A DNA stretch of 64,000 bases from Bifidobacterium pluvialisilvae. Lineage in GTDB: Bacteria > Actinomycetota > Actinomycetes > Actinomycetales > Bifidobacteriaceae. Made by a program: the position numbers and the translations under genes. Location of the stretch: positions 1 to 64,000 of the forward strand of contig NZ_JAHBBI010000008.1 of the NCBI RefSeq assembly GCF_019331695.1. Reading direction: 5' to 3'. The notes beneath the pieces are model-generated. The model was not told the DNA's origin. It did no database searches and worked only from the letters and a program-made list of their open reading frames with translations. Positions 25,673 to 35,340 of this stretch are shown here, piece after piece. Every line of letters starts with the position of its first letter. Positions within the stretch are counted from its first letter, which is position 1.

Positions 25673-26515
25673 ATGACGGGTGCCGCACAAGTCGAAATGA
25701 CCGTATTGACCGATATAGTCCGCGAGGCCGCGCATCGATATATGTTCGACACCGTCGCCGCCCACCGCATCCGCGTCAAAGGCATGGGGGACTTCGTCTC
25801 GGAGGTCGACTCCGACATCCAGCAGTTCATCCACGACGAACTGGCCGCACGCTACCCCGACATCCAGTTCCTCGGCGAGGAGAACGGTGAGCAGAACGTC
25901 GACTTCAACGGCGTCTACTGGGTGCTCGACCCCGTCGACGGCACCAGCAACCTCATCCACGGCGTCAAGCACAGCGCCATCTCGCTGGCATTGATGAACG
26001 GTACGAACAGCGAGAAGGCCGTCGTCTACCAGCCGTACCTCGATGAGATGTTCACCGCCGAACGCGGCAAGGGCTCCCACCTCAACGGCAAACCCATCCA
26101 CGTCAGCATGACCGCCGACATGGGCATGGCGCTCATCGCCGTAGGCACGTCGCCATACCACCGCGAAATGGCCGGCCCCAACTTCACCATCATCCGCGAA
26201 GTGTTCGAACGCTGCGCCGACATCCGCCGCAGCGGGTCCGCCGCCCTCGACATGGCCTGGGTGGCCGCCGGACGATACGACGCCTACCTTGAGAGCCGCG
26301 TCAAGCTCTGGGATTGCGCCGCCGGACGGCTGCTCGTCGAAGAAGCCGGCGGCAAAACCATCAACTGGTCCGGAGAGGCGCTCGGCAACGCCATGGAAAG
26401 CAGCATCGTCACCGGCACGCCGGAGATCGTGGAGCAGTTGCAGCAGTATTTTCTCGACGAAGTGAATCCGTCGGAGGCGGATTCGGCGGAGGCGGCGCGT
26501 CTTCCCCGCGGCTGA
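25673..26515 (+). CDS. inositol monophosphatase family protein
   Basis: The 280-residue protein carries the Mg-dependent phosphatase motifs: GEENGEQN (first metal Glu), WVLDPVDGTSNLIHG (DPxDGT) and the C-terminal LWDCAAGRLLVEEAGG (WDxAAG). It should remove phosphate from a sugar- or inositol-type substrate such as inositol phosphate, histidinol phosphate or fructose bisphosphate; the sequence does not distinguish these. The start at 25673 follows GGAGG by 5 bases. An upstream in-frame ATG exists, but it overlaps this ribosome site. The C-terminus has an acidic Ala-rich tail. Confidence 0.88.
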   Translation: MTGAAQVEMTVLTDIVREAAHRYMFDTVAAHRIRVKGMGDFVSEVDSDIQQFIHDELAARYPDIQFLGEENGEQNVDFNGVYWVLDPVDGTSNLIHGVKHSAISLALMNGTNSEKAVVYQPYLDEMFTAERGKGSHLNGKPIHVSMTADMGMALIAVGTSPYHREMAGPNFTIIREVFERCADIRRSGSAALDMAWVAAGRYDAYLESRVKLWDCAAGRLLVEEAGGKTINWSGEALGNAMESSIVTGTPEIVEQLQQYFLDEVNPSEADSAEAARLPRG

Positions 26516-26600
26516 AGACTCGACGTACCTTCGTACGCCTTCGCCTTCCGCCGCGGGGAATCCGCGCGCGTCCTGCGCCGAATCCCTCCTTTGACGGGGT

Positions 26601-26701
26601 GGCGCCTCGCTGCGCTGGCGCCAACAGTAGTCGGCAGGCGGCCGAGTGGGGGCGGGCAGAGCTGGGTCCCACTGGGCGGGGCGCCTCGCTGCGCTGGCGC
26701 C
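26601..26701. repeat. pair of 22-bp direct palindromes
   Basis: GGCGCCTCGCTGCGCTGGCGCC occurs at 26601-26622 and, identically, at 26680-26701. Each can fold on itself. The second copy touches the stop codon of the deacetylase gene. The two lie between convergent genes and could serve both as terminators. Confidence 0.7.
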
Positions 26702-28041
26702 TACTTGGCGGGCTGGTTGTTTTCCACCCACTCGGGGAACGTGCCGTCGAGCTTGATGAGCTCGGAGACGGTCACGAACGTGAAGCCCTTGGCCTTGAGC
26801 CCGTCGATGATGCCGGGCAGCGCCTCCACGTCCTGGTCGCGGTTGCCGCCGCCGTCATGCATCAGCGAGATGGAGCCGTTCTCGGCCTGGGAGAGCACGG
26901 CCTCCTTGATTTTGTCGGCGCCGGGACGCTTCCAGTCCTCGGTGTCGATGGTCCACAGCACGTTCATGCTGATGATGTCATAGGAGTCGAGCCACTGCTG
27001 CCGTTCGAACGCGCCGTAGGGGGAGCGGAACATGCGGCCGTTGTCGCCGGTGTTCTTCTCGATGACGCCGAACGACTTGCCGATTTCGTTGCGCAGGTCG
27101 TTTTTCTGCAGCCCGGGCAGATATTTGTGGCTGACGGAGTGGCTGGCGATTTCGTTGCCATCCTCGGCCAGCGACTTCTCCTGCGGTCCGAAATAGGAGG
27201 CCTCCTCACTGAGGTTGAAGAACGTGGCCTTGACGCCCTTCTCCTTGAGGATCTTCTGGTACTTGGCCGTGTATTCGCTCGGACCGTCGTCGAACGTGAG
27301 CGCGATGTACTTCTTGCCGTCCTTCGGACGCGGCGTCTTCGTCGTCACCTTGAAGTCCTCGGCCTTCTTGACCACGCCCTTGTCCACGGTCTCCTTGGAG
27401 ATCTTGCCCGTCCACTGCTCCTTGTAGCCGTCGCGTCCCGGCGATTCGACGTACTGGATGGCACCGCCGCCCATGAGGTCGACCCCGTCGAGGCTCGGTC
27501 CCTTGTACGGGATCGTCTCGCGTTTGACGGTATGGTCCTCGACGGTGTCCTTGCCGTTCTTGACGGTGATCTGCGCGTCGGACTGCAGCCGGGTGGTGTT
27601 CCAATCGGCGGCCTTGAGCGTCTGGCCGTTGACGGTGATGGTCTGCTTGTCGCCGCCCTTGGCGTCAAGCACCTTGTTGGTCACGGACAGCAGGTTGCCC
27701 GGCTTGGTGCCGAAGTCGTCATTGCTGCTCATGATGCTCTGCACGGTCGTGTTGATATGCGTTTCGACGGGGGTGCCGTTGACGGTCACGGTGATCGGAC
27801 GGAGTCGGTTCATGTAGTACCAGCCGCCGGCCACGCCCGCGGCGGCCACCAGCGCGATGACGATGAGCGTGACGAGGATGATCTTGCCGACGCTGCGTTT
27901 TTTCCGCGGTGCGCCGCCGTAATCGCCGTCCGTGCCGTCGTCGATGAAATCATCGAAGTTCGCGCCGCGCGCGCTGTCGCCGAAATGCAGTTCCTCGACC
28001 GGTGCGTCGTCGGATTGCGCGCCGTTCTCTGTATTGCTCAC
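26701..28041 (-). CDS. membrane-anchored polysaccharide deacetylase
   Basis: The 446-residue protein has a short acidic cytoplasmic N-terminus, one transmembrane helix (about 55-80), an intermediate region (about 85-240) and a NodB deacetylase domain. All five NodB motifs are present: TFDDGPSEYT, HSVSHKYL, FRSPYGAF, DTEDW and SLMHDGGG. The likely job is removal of acetyl groups from peptidoglycan or another wall glycan outside the membrane. The start is GTG at 28041 after GGAGAAAGG; the frame extends 34 codons upstream without a ribosome site. It is convergent with the phosphatase gene. Confidence 0.87.
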   Translation of the reverse strand: MSNTENGAQSDDAPVEELHFGDSARGANFDDFIDDGTDGDYGGAPRKKRSVGKIILVTLIVIALVAAAGVAGGWYYMNRLRPITVTVNGTPVETHINTTVQSIMSSNDDFGTKPGNLLSVTNKVLDAKGGDKQTITVNGQTLKAADWNTTRLQSDAQITVKNGKDTVEDHTVKRETIPYKGPSLDGVDLMGGGAIQYVESPGRDGYKEQWTGKISKETVDKGVVKKAEDFKVTTKTPRPKDGKKYIALTFDDGPSEYTAKYQKILKEKGVKATFFNLSEEASYFGPQEKSLAEDGNEIASHSVSHKYLPGLQKNDLRNEIGKSFGVIEKNTGDNGRMFRSPYGAFERQQWLDSYDIISMNVLWTIDTEDWKRPGADKIKEAVLSQAENGSISLMHDGGGNRDQDVEALPGIIDGLKAKGFTFVTVSELIKLDGTFPEWVENNQPAK

Positions 28042-28202
28042 GAATATGCCTTTCTCCACTCTCTCCCCGACGCGCGATCGCCTCGCCGCCGGTATGGGGC
28101 GCCTAAGGGGGCTACGGGGAATAATGTACCCGCGGCACGTCACATTTGCGTTTTTCCTGTCATATGGTGCGCAAACAGCGGGTAAACAATGGGCAATGTG
28201 AC

Positions 28203-28515
28203 GGGATGGATCCTTCGACTCCGTCGCTGCGCGACTCCGCCCAGGATGACAAGGAAGGGGATGGTCGCCCAGGATGACGAGGAAGGGGATGGTCGCTCAG
28301 GATGACAAGGAGGGGCGGTTGCTTGGGATGATGGGGATACGGGTCTGTCATCCTGCGCGAGCGGTTCCCGTTGTGTCATCCTGCGCGAGCGGTACCTCCT
28401 GAGCGAGCGGTATCCATGTTGTCATCCTGAACGAGCGGTACCTATGTTGTCATCCTGAGCGAGCGGTACCTATGTTGTCATCCTGAGCGAGCGCAGCGAG
28501 TCGAAGGATCTCTAC
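28203..28515. repeat. family A array with 28-bp tandem units
   Basis: Rightward aggatgac units start at 28243, 28271 and 28299, and leftward gttgtcatcctgagcgag units start at 28418, 28446 and 28474, each spaced exactly 28 bases. The outer ends carry ggatccttcgactc and gagtcgaaggatc. The whole array is one large imperfect palindrome before purA. Confidence 0.8.
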
Positions 28516-28525
28516 CCATACATGA

Positions 28526-29899
<1,374 letters not shown>

Positions 29900-29972
29900 C
29901 GGCTGGCTGACGGCGACCGATATCGGTCGGCCATCAGGAGATTCCCGGGATTGTTGCCCGGGGTTGTTCATT

Positions 29973-30008
29973 ACCCGGTCTGCGTGACGTTGCGCGGACC
30001 GGGTTTTG
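29973..30008 (+). terminator. terminator between purA and the GntR gene
   Basis: ACCCGGTC pairs with GACCGGGT, with further GCG/CGC pairing inside, and TTTT follows. It lies 75 bases after purA and just before the convergent GntR stop, so it may work for both. Confidence 0.7.
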
Positions 30009-30085
30009 CGTTATATGACGTTATACGGGGTGGTCGTGCGCCGGACGGGTCCTGTTACCCCCGTCCGGTGTGTGTCGTATGCCGC

Positions 30086-30868
30086 TCAGATGCCCGATTG
30101 CATGATTGAAAGGCCGTGGACGTTCGTGGAGACGATGTACTTGCCCACATACGCCGGCCTGTTATTGTGCAGAATCGTTTCCGTGAGGATGAGCACGGGC
30201 GCGTCCGCGGCGACGTGCAGCAGCGACGCCCTCGATTCGCCGGCCGTGCTCGCGGCCAGATGACATTCCCCCTTGGAGAACGACGCCCCGACGTGTTCGA
30301 TGAGTTCGGCGAGCAGCGTTCGTTTGTCGTCGGAAAGCTGACGCAGGGTGGCGTCGATATCCAGCCCGACCTCCGCATCGCGGTGCGAGGGCAGGTGCTC
30401 CTGGACGATTGCGGCGGGCGAACCGTCGACGCTGATTAATGATTCGCGGAACCAGGTATCGTCGCCGACCGAGATGCCCAGCCGGTCGGCGACGAATTCC
30501 GTGGCCGAGTCGAACATGGTCTTGATGGGGGAGACGTCGACCGGCGAGCCGCCGGTCGCGATGATGTCTTCGAACGGTTGGATCTTTTCGAGGCCGAGCG
30601 CGGGCAGGGAGTCGGTGACGAAGCGTCCCACGCCGCGTTTGGTGGTGAGCAGGCCGTCCTCCTCGAGGAGGATGAGCGCCTCGCGTACGGGTGTGCGGCT
30701 GACGCCGAGGCGTTCGGCGAGCTCGGATTCGCGGGGGAGGAGCGTGCCGGCGGGCAGCACGCCGGACCGGATGCCGGAGGCCAGGCGCGAATACACGGCG
30801 ATTCTGATGGGCTGACGATGCGCGATGACGAGCGGGCTGTTGAGATATTCCTCGGCTGTGGTGCCCAT
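30086..30868 (-). CDS. GntR/HutC-family transcription regulator
   Basis: The 260-residue protein has an N-terminal winged helix-turn-helix (about 20-85) with LLPRESELAERLGVSRTPVREAL and EEDGLLTTKRGVGRFV, then a UTRA-type ligand domain of the HutC branch. It is divergent from the MFS and nucleoside hydrolase genes. Two palindromes in the shared promoter region (30957-30976 and 30984-30999) are probable operators, so it most likely represses the transporter-hydrolase unit and perhaps itself, with a nucleoside or its breakdown product as inducer. The start follows AAAGGAGAG. Confidence 0.9.
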   Translation of the reverse strand: MGTTAEEYLNSPLVIAHRQPIRIAVYSRLASGIRSGVLPAGTLLPRESELAERLGVSRTPVREALILLEEDGLLTTKRGVGRFVTDSLPALGLEKIQPFEDIIATGGSPVDVSPIKTMFDSATEFVADRLGISVGDDTWFRESLISVDGSPAAIVQEHLPSHRDAEVGLDIDATLRQLSDDKRTLLAELIEHVGASFSKGECHLAASTAGESRASLLHVAADAPVLILTETILHNNRPAYVGKYIVSTNVHGLSIMQSGI

Positions 30869-30956
30869 GCGACTCTCCTTTGATTGCGATTACCGCTTAG
30901 TCTAGCCGCGTCAGGGGAATCTTCCACCAATGCGTATTATCAGCGTGTCATACCAG

Positions 30957-30999
30957 TAAGTATGATATCTTACTTAATAATTAAGTATGATTTCATACT
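30957..30999. promoter_or_regulatory. twin operators in the gntR-MFS promoter region
   Basis: TAAGTATGATATCTTACTTA (30957-30976) is a palindrome with 9 of 10 arm positions matching. AGTATGA-TT-TCATACT (30984-30999) has perfect 7-bp arms. Half-sites gtcatac and gtatgac lie outside at about 30947 and 31005. All share GTATGA, as expected for a dimeric GntR-family repressor. Confidence 0.65.
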
Positions 31000-31215
31000 C
31001 GTCGGTATGACGCATAAGTACGACATATGAAGGTGACGCATGATGTCATCCGGCGGACACATGGGCCCGATGGATACCTGAATCCGATGGGCCCGATGAA
31101 TCGGACGACGTGGCCGATTCCCGATGATGCCGGCCACGGCATCGATATCGCAGACCGACGAATGCCGTACATCGACAACGTACGCCGACGACGGAGCAAG
31201 ACGAAGGAGTCGAAG

Positions 31216-32640
31216 ATGAACACCCAACCGACGCAGACGATTGCGTCCGAAGAGCCGAACAACGGCCTCGGACTCTCCAAAGGACAGGTCGTGGCACTGG
31301 TCGCCGCCTTGATGATGACCGTACTGTCATTCCAGCTCAACGCCAGCATGATCACCCCGGCATTGCCAAGCATCGCCGAGGAACTGAACGTCTCCATCAA
31401 CGACGTCTCGCAGGTCAGCACCATCTTCCTGCTGTTCGGTTCCATCGGCGGCATCCTACTCATCCGATGGAGCGACTACGTGGGGCGGCGCAACGTGCTG
31501 TTCGTAATCCTCGGTTCGCTGCTGGTCGGTTCGCTGCTGGCCCTATTCGCGCCGAACCTGCCGGTGCTGCTCGTCGGCCGCGCCATGCAGGGCATCAGCT
31601 CCGCGGCGTTCCAGATCTCCTATCTCGTGCTTGACGAGGCACTCTCTCCCAAGGCGTTCGGCGCCGCACTCGGTCTGATTACCGCGCTCAACGGCGGCGT
31701 CGGCGGCGTGGACGGCTACTTCGGCGGCCTGCTGGCCGAAAACTTCGGATACCGTTCGCTGTTCATCGTGATCCTCGGATTCACCGCCATCGCGCTCGTG
31801 GCCGTCATCATCACGTTCCCGAAGAACATGAAGACCACGTCCACCGGCAAATTCGACTGGATCGGCGGCGTGCTGATCACCGCCGGATTCGTCTGCCTGA
31901 ACAAGGGCATCTCCGCCGGATCCTCCGCCGACCACGGCTGGACCTCACCGAAGGCCATCATCCTGCTCGTCATCGCCGTCGTCTCGCTCGTGCTGTTCTG
32001 GATCCGTCAGCAGCGTGCCAGCAGCCCGCTCATCACCGTGGACGAGCTCAAGTCCCGCCAGGTGTGGCCGGTCATCGCCGGCGTGCTCTTCACCCTCGCC
32101 GGCGTATACCCGGTCATCAACTTCACCATGGTCGTGCTGAGCCAGAACTCGCAGATCGGCTTCGGCATGAGCGCCTCCATCTCGTCGCTGTTCTTCCTCG
32201 TGCCGCCGGCGGTCATCGGCATCGTGGCCGCGCCCGTGGTCGGCTGGATCGCGCCGCGCATCGGATGGATCCTCACCCTGCGCATCGGCCTGGTCATCTG
32301 CGTGGCAGCACTCGTCGTGATCATGCTGTTCCCCACGAACTTCGTGCTGTGCGTGGCCATGATCGCCGTGCTCGGCGTGGGCTACAACGGCTTGGCGCTC
32401 ACCACGCTCAACGCCCTCGGCGTGCTGCTCTCGCCCGAGGACTCCAAGGGCGCCCTGCCGGCCATGAGCGGCGCGTGCTTCGGTCTCGGCTCCAGCATCG
32501 GCATCGCGCTCATCTCGCCGTTCGCCTCCGCCAACGCGGTCGGCGGCGTGCGCATGGCCATGGCCATCTCGCTGGCCATCACCGTCGTCGCCCTGGTGGC
32601 CGCCCTGCTGATGCGCGCTCCGGAAGGCAAGAAGGTCTGA
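31216..32640 (+). CDS. MFS transporter, probably for nucleosides
   Basis: The 474-residue protein has 12-14 predicted membrane helices and the DHA2-like layout. The loop motif RWSDYVGRRNVLFVILG follows helix 2, and GRAMQGISSAAFQ is near residue 130. It resembles drug-type transporters, but its place between a nucleoside-type regulator and a nucleoside hydrolase argues for uptake of ribonucleosides. The start at 31216 follows GAAGGAG by 6 bases; the open frame continues 63 codons upstream through the promoter region and is rejected. The hydrolase starts 57 bases downstream. Confidence 0.8.
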   Translation: MNTQPTQTIASEEPNNGLGLSKGQVVALVAALMMTVLSFQLNASMITPALPSIAEELNVSINDVSQVSTIFLLFGSIGGILLIRWSDYVGRRNVLFVILGSLLVGSLLALFAPNLPVLLVGRAMQGISSAAFQISYLVLDEALSPKAFGAALGLITALNGGVGGVDGYFGGLLAENFGYRSLFIVILGFTAIALVAVIITFPKNMKTTSTGKFDWIGGVLITAGFVCLNKGISAGSSADHGWTSPKAIILLVIAVVSLVLFWIRQQRASSPLITVDELKSRQVWPVIAGVLFTLAGVYPVINFTMVVLSQNSQIGFGMSASISSLFFLVPPAVIGIVAAPVVGWIAPRIGWILTLRIGLVICVAALVVIMLFPTNFVLCVAMIAVLGVGYNGLALTTLNALGVLLSPEDSKGALPAMSGACFGLGSSIGIALISPFASANAVGGVRMAMAISLAITVVALVAALLMRAPEGKKV

Positions 32641-32697
32641 CCGGCGGAGACCCGCCAGACGTCCCAGCATCACATACCAGACATACAAGGAGCTGCC

Positions 32698-33663
32698 ATG
32701 ACCACCAACCGCACCGCACCCCGTCCCGTGTACTTCGACTGCGACACCGGCATCGACGATTCGCTGGCACTGGCCTACCTCATGGCCGCGCCGGACGTGC
32801 GTCTCGTCGGCGTCGGCACCGTGGCCGGGAACACCAACGCCGACCAGGCTGCGCGCAACAGCCTCGACCTGCTCGCGCTCGGTGGCCACGGCCACGTGCC
32901 GGTCGCCGTTGGCGCCCGTGGATACCGCGTCAACGTGTTCTCCGGCGGCGTGCCGGCCGTGCACGGTGCCAACGGCGTCGGCGACGTCGACCTGCCGGTT
33001 GCGAACCGCGCCGTGGACGACCGCACCGCCGTCGACCTGCTCATCGCCCTCTCCCACGAGCATGCGGGCGCACTGCACATCGTGGCGGTCGGCCCGCTCA
33101 CCAACCTCGCCGCAGCCGTGGAGGCCGACCCCACGCTCCCAGACCGCATCGCCGGCGTATGGGTCATGGGCGGCGCCGCCCTGGTCCCCGGCAACATCTC
33201 GCCCGTCACCGAAGCGAACATCGGCCACGACCCCGAGGCCGCACAGATCGCGCTCGCCGCCGGATGGGACGTGACGGTCGCGCCGCTCGACGTGACCATG
33301 GCGCACACGTTCGAAGAGACCCACCGTCAGGCGTTGCTCGCCTCCGCCAACCCGGCGGCCGTGGCGGTCGGGCGGATGCTCGACTTCTACTTCGACTTCC
33401 ACGTGCCCGAATATGGCCGTCGCTGCAGCGCGCTGCACGATCCCACGGCCGCGGCCCTGTGCGCCGGCGGCATCACCCCGGCCGTCGCCCCCGCCGTGTC
33501 CATGGAGGTGGACACCACGCACGGCCCCGGCCGCGGCCAGCTCATCTGCGACCTGCGCGGCCAGCGGCAGGCATGGCATGACCGGCCCGGCGCCCGGACG
33601 CGCGTGGTCCTGCGCATCGATGACCCGGTCGCCGACCATCTGGTCGACGTATTGACCAGATAG
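32698..33663 (+). CDS. inosine/uridine-preferring nucleoside hydrolase
   Basis: The 321-residue enzyme of the IUNH family cleaves N-glycosidic bonds of ribonucleosides to ribose and free base. The Ca-binding N-terminal motif reads DCDTGIDDSLAL, close to the family DTDxGxDD, followed by VGVGTVAGN and GPLTNLAAAVE. The active-site His lies in LHDPTAAA near residue 243. The start follows AAGGAGCTGCC, typical spacing. It is co-directional with the transporter, so uptake and cleavage are coupled. The purine or pyrimidine preference is not readable. Confidence 0.9.
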   Translation: MTTNRTAPRPVYFDCDTGIDDSLALAYLMAAPDVRLVGVGTVAGNTNADQAARNSLDLLALGGHGHVPVAVGARGYRVNVFSGGVPAVHGANGVGDVDLPVANRAVDDRTAVDLLIALSHEHAGALHIVAVGPLTNLAAAVEADPTLPDRIAGVWVMGGAALVPGNISPVTEANIGHDPEAAQIALAAGWDVTVAPLDVTMAHTFEETHRQALLASANPAAVAVGRMLDFYFDFHVPEYGRRCSALHDPTAAALCAGGITPAVAPAVSMEVDTTHGPGRGQLICDLRGQRQAWHDRPGARTRVVLRIDDPVADHLVDVLTR

Positions 33664-33803
33664 CCGCGCTATGTGACGCGAGGTACACGGCACGCGTCGC
33701 TGTACGCGCCTCCGCGGCCCTCGCGCCACATCCCCGCATCCGCCCCGCCGGCGAAAATCCGGCCCAGAGTGAAACGCCGATTGCCGTTCATGCGGCATCG
33801 GCG

Positions 33804-33809
33804 TATATT
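33804..33809 (+). promoter_or_regulatory. -10 box upstream of the fluoride riboswitch
   Basis: TATATT lies 7 bases before the first conserved riboswitch bases, giving a start of transcription near 33815. Confidence 0.5.
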
Positions 33810-33814
33810 GATGT

Positions 33815-33913
33815 GCGGTGATGGAACTCACCGGGATGTTCGGCAACGGCCCCAAACGGCCGCGGCGCTTGACGTCGGACATCCGAACCGCATTTCCGCT
33901 GATGGTTCCTATA
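33815..33913 (+). promoter_or_regulatory. fluoride riboswitch (crcB motif)
   Basis: GGTGATGGAACTCACC (33817-33832) and GCTGATGGTTCCTAT (33898-33912) are the two conserved blocks of the crcB RNA motif. GGTG/CACC forms the first helix, and GGAAC (33823-33827) can pair with GTTCC (33905-33909) as the long-range contact. Between them lies an extra hairpin (ggatgttcgg with gtcggacatcc). A stem CTCGGG-CTCC-CCCGAG-like follows at 33928-33946 but has no T-run. Directly downstream are two crcB genes, which is the expected target. Confidence 0.78.
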
Positions 33914-34118
33914 ATTCGACAGACGATGCTCGGGCTCCGCCCGAGGTCGTGTGCAGAACTTTCATGCGACGGGCGCATACGTGTGCAATCGCATGGATGC
34001 TGATGTGTGTGACACGCGTGGAGCGTGGGGTACAGGCATCGTGGACGGTCGAATTTCAGCGGATTGCGCATTACTCGTTATCCGCCCTCCTTCCACGATT
34101 AACAAGGAAGGAAAGGGC

Positions 34119-34895
34119 ATGGCAGAATTCCAACAGCGTGCGGCCGGGGCAGGGCCGGCGGCATCCAAACCCTCGTCGGACGTCCCCCCGCTGGCGGATT
34201 CGACCCTGTATCTCGTCGTATTCCTCGGCGGATGCCTCGGCACCGGCATGCGTTACGGACTGTCGCTCACCAACGCCGCCACCGCCGGCGACCCGGACGC
34301 GGGCGGCGTATGGTCGGCCATCCATCTCGGCACGTTCACCGCGAACATCATGGCATGCTTCGTCTACGCCGCCCTCTCCGCGTACATGACGCACGCGACG
34401 TGGATTCGCAAACGCAGCCGGGACGTCATCTCACGAGGCTTCGGCATGGGCATGTGCGGCGGCCTCTCCACCATGTCCACATTGGCGTTCGAACAATTCG
34501 GCGACCTCGCCGCCGGCAACGTCCTCGGCGTACTGATATACGTCGTGCTGAGTTTCGGCATCGGCATCATGGCCGCGTATCTCGGCGTGCGGCTGGCGCT
34601 CGCGATTGCCGGCCGCCAATCCCGCCGCGACGTCGACGCCGGAAACGCATCGCCGTCCGCATCGCCGGTGGCCGATACGGCAGGGCTGCCGCCGTCGATC
34701 GCCGCGAAGATGGACGTTCCGGCCGGCCCGTCATCGTTCGGAACGTCATCGTTCGATGAGGGGACGAAGGCCGCGTCGTCGGCCTCGTCGTCCGCAAAGG
34801 CCGCTCCATCCACAACGTCCGCCAACGTGGATAATCCACGCTCGTTGTGGACCGACGACGACACCACCGCCAACGCCCGGGAGGCCCGCCGATGA
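34119..34895 (+). CDS. crcB: CrcB/Fluc fluoride exporter subunit 1, with long C-terminal tail
   Basis: The 258-residue protein has a CrcB core of four membrane helices (about 25-165) preceded by a 25-residue hydrophilic stretch. The GGCLGTGMRYGLS opening and the pore motif CGGLSTMSTLAFE are present. The last about 85 residues are a hydrophilic Ser/Ala/Asp-rich tail not found in compact homologues. GGAAAGG precedes the ATG at 34119. It overlaps the next crcB gene by four bases (ATGA), which fits translation as a heterodimer. Upstream sits a fluoride riboswitch. Confidence 0.9.
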   Translation: MAEFQQRAAGAGPAASKPSSDVPPLADSTLYLVVFLGGCLGTGMRYGLSLTNAATAGDPDAGGVWSAIHLGTFTANIMACFVYAALSAYMTHATWIRKRSRDVISRGFGMGMCGGLSTMSTLAFEQFGDLAAGNVLGVLIYVVLSFGIGIMAAYLGVRLALAIAGRQSRRDVDAGNASPSASPVADTAGLPPSIAAKMDVPAGPSSFGTSSFDEGTKAASSASSSAKAAPSTTSANVDNPRSLWTDDDTTANAREARR

Positions 34896-35275
34896 GCTTC
34901 TTCATTGCCGTTTTCGTGTTCCTCGGCGTCTGCATCTGCGGCGGCCTCGGCGCCGTCGCACGATTCGTCCTCGACACCGCCGTGAAAATCGTATGGAAGA
35001 ACGCCTTCCCGCTGTCGACGCTGGTCATCAACATCATCGCGTCGTTCCTGGCCGGCATGGCGGGCGCGGCCGCCGCGGCGTCGACGTTCTCCGACCCATG
35101 GCATCTCATGGCCGTGACGGGGTTCCTAGGCGGACTGTCGACGTTCTCCACGGCCATCAACGAGGTCGTGTCGCTGGGCCGCGACAAACGCATGTCGATG
35201 GCCGGATACTATCTGATCGCCTGCACCGTGGTGCCGGTGCTGTGCGCGGCATTGGGGTGGCAGCTCGTCCGTTAA
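34892..35275 (+). CDS. crcB: CrcB/Fluc fluoride exporter subunit 2
   Basis: The 127-residue, four-helix protein has the standard size for a Fluc subunit. GGLGAVARFVLD at the N-terminus and TGFLGGLSTFSTAINEV in the pore region match the family. Its ATG overlaps the stop of the first subunit, so the two are translationally coupled and probably assemble as a dual-topology pair that lets fluoride leave the cell. A convergent palindrome at 35275-35340 ends the transcript. Confidence 0.93.
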   Translation: MSFFIAVFVFLGVCICGGLGAVARFVLDTAVKIVWKNAFPLSTLVINIIASFLAGMAGAAAAASTFSDPWHLMAVTGFLGGLSTFSTAINEVVSLGRDKRMSMAGYYLIACTVVPVLCAALGWQLVR

Positions 35276-35340
35276 TTCACGAATCGCGAGATAGGGGCCG
35301 TTTTGGGGCGTTTTAGGGCCGTATCTCGCGATTCATGAAT
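35275..35340. terminator. bidirectional terminator-like palindrome between crcB and the ClC gene
   Basis: ATTCACGAATCGCGAGAT and ATCTCGCGATTCATGAAT pair over 17 of 18 positions. The stem starts at the crcB stop codon and contains the stop codon of the opposite-strand ClC gene (35333-35335). Confidence 0.75.

Noticed and set aside
28203-28515. Possible CRISPR array
   Set aside because: The 28-base period is continuous tandem repeat with no unique spacers between conserved repeats, and the two halves are reverse complements. No cas genes are nearby.
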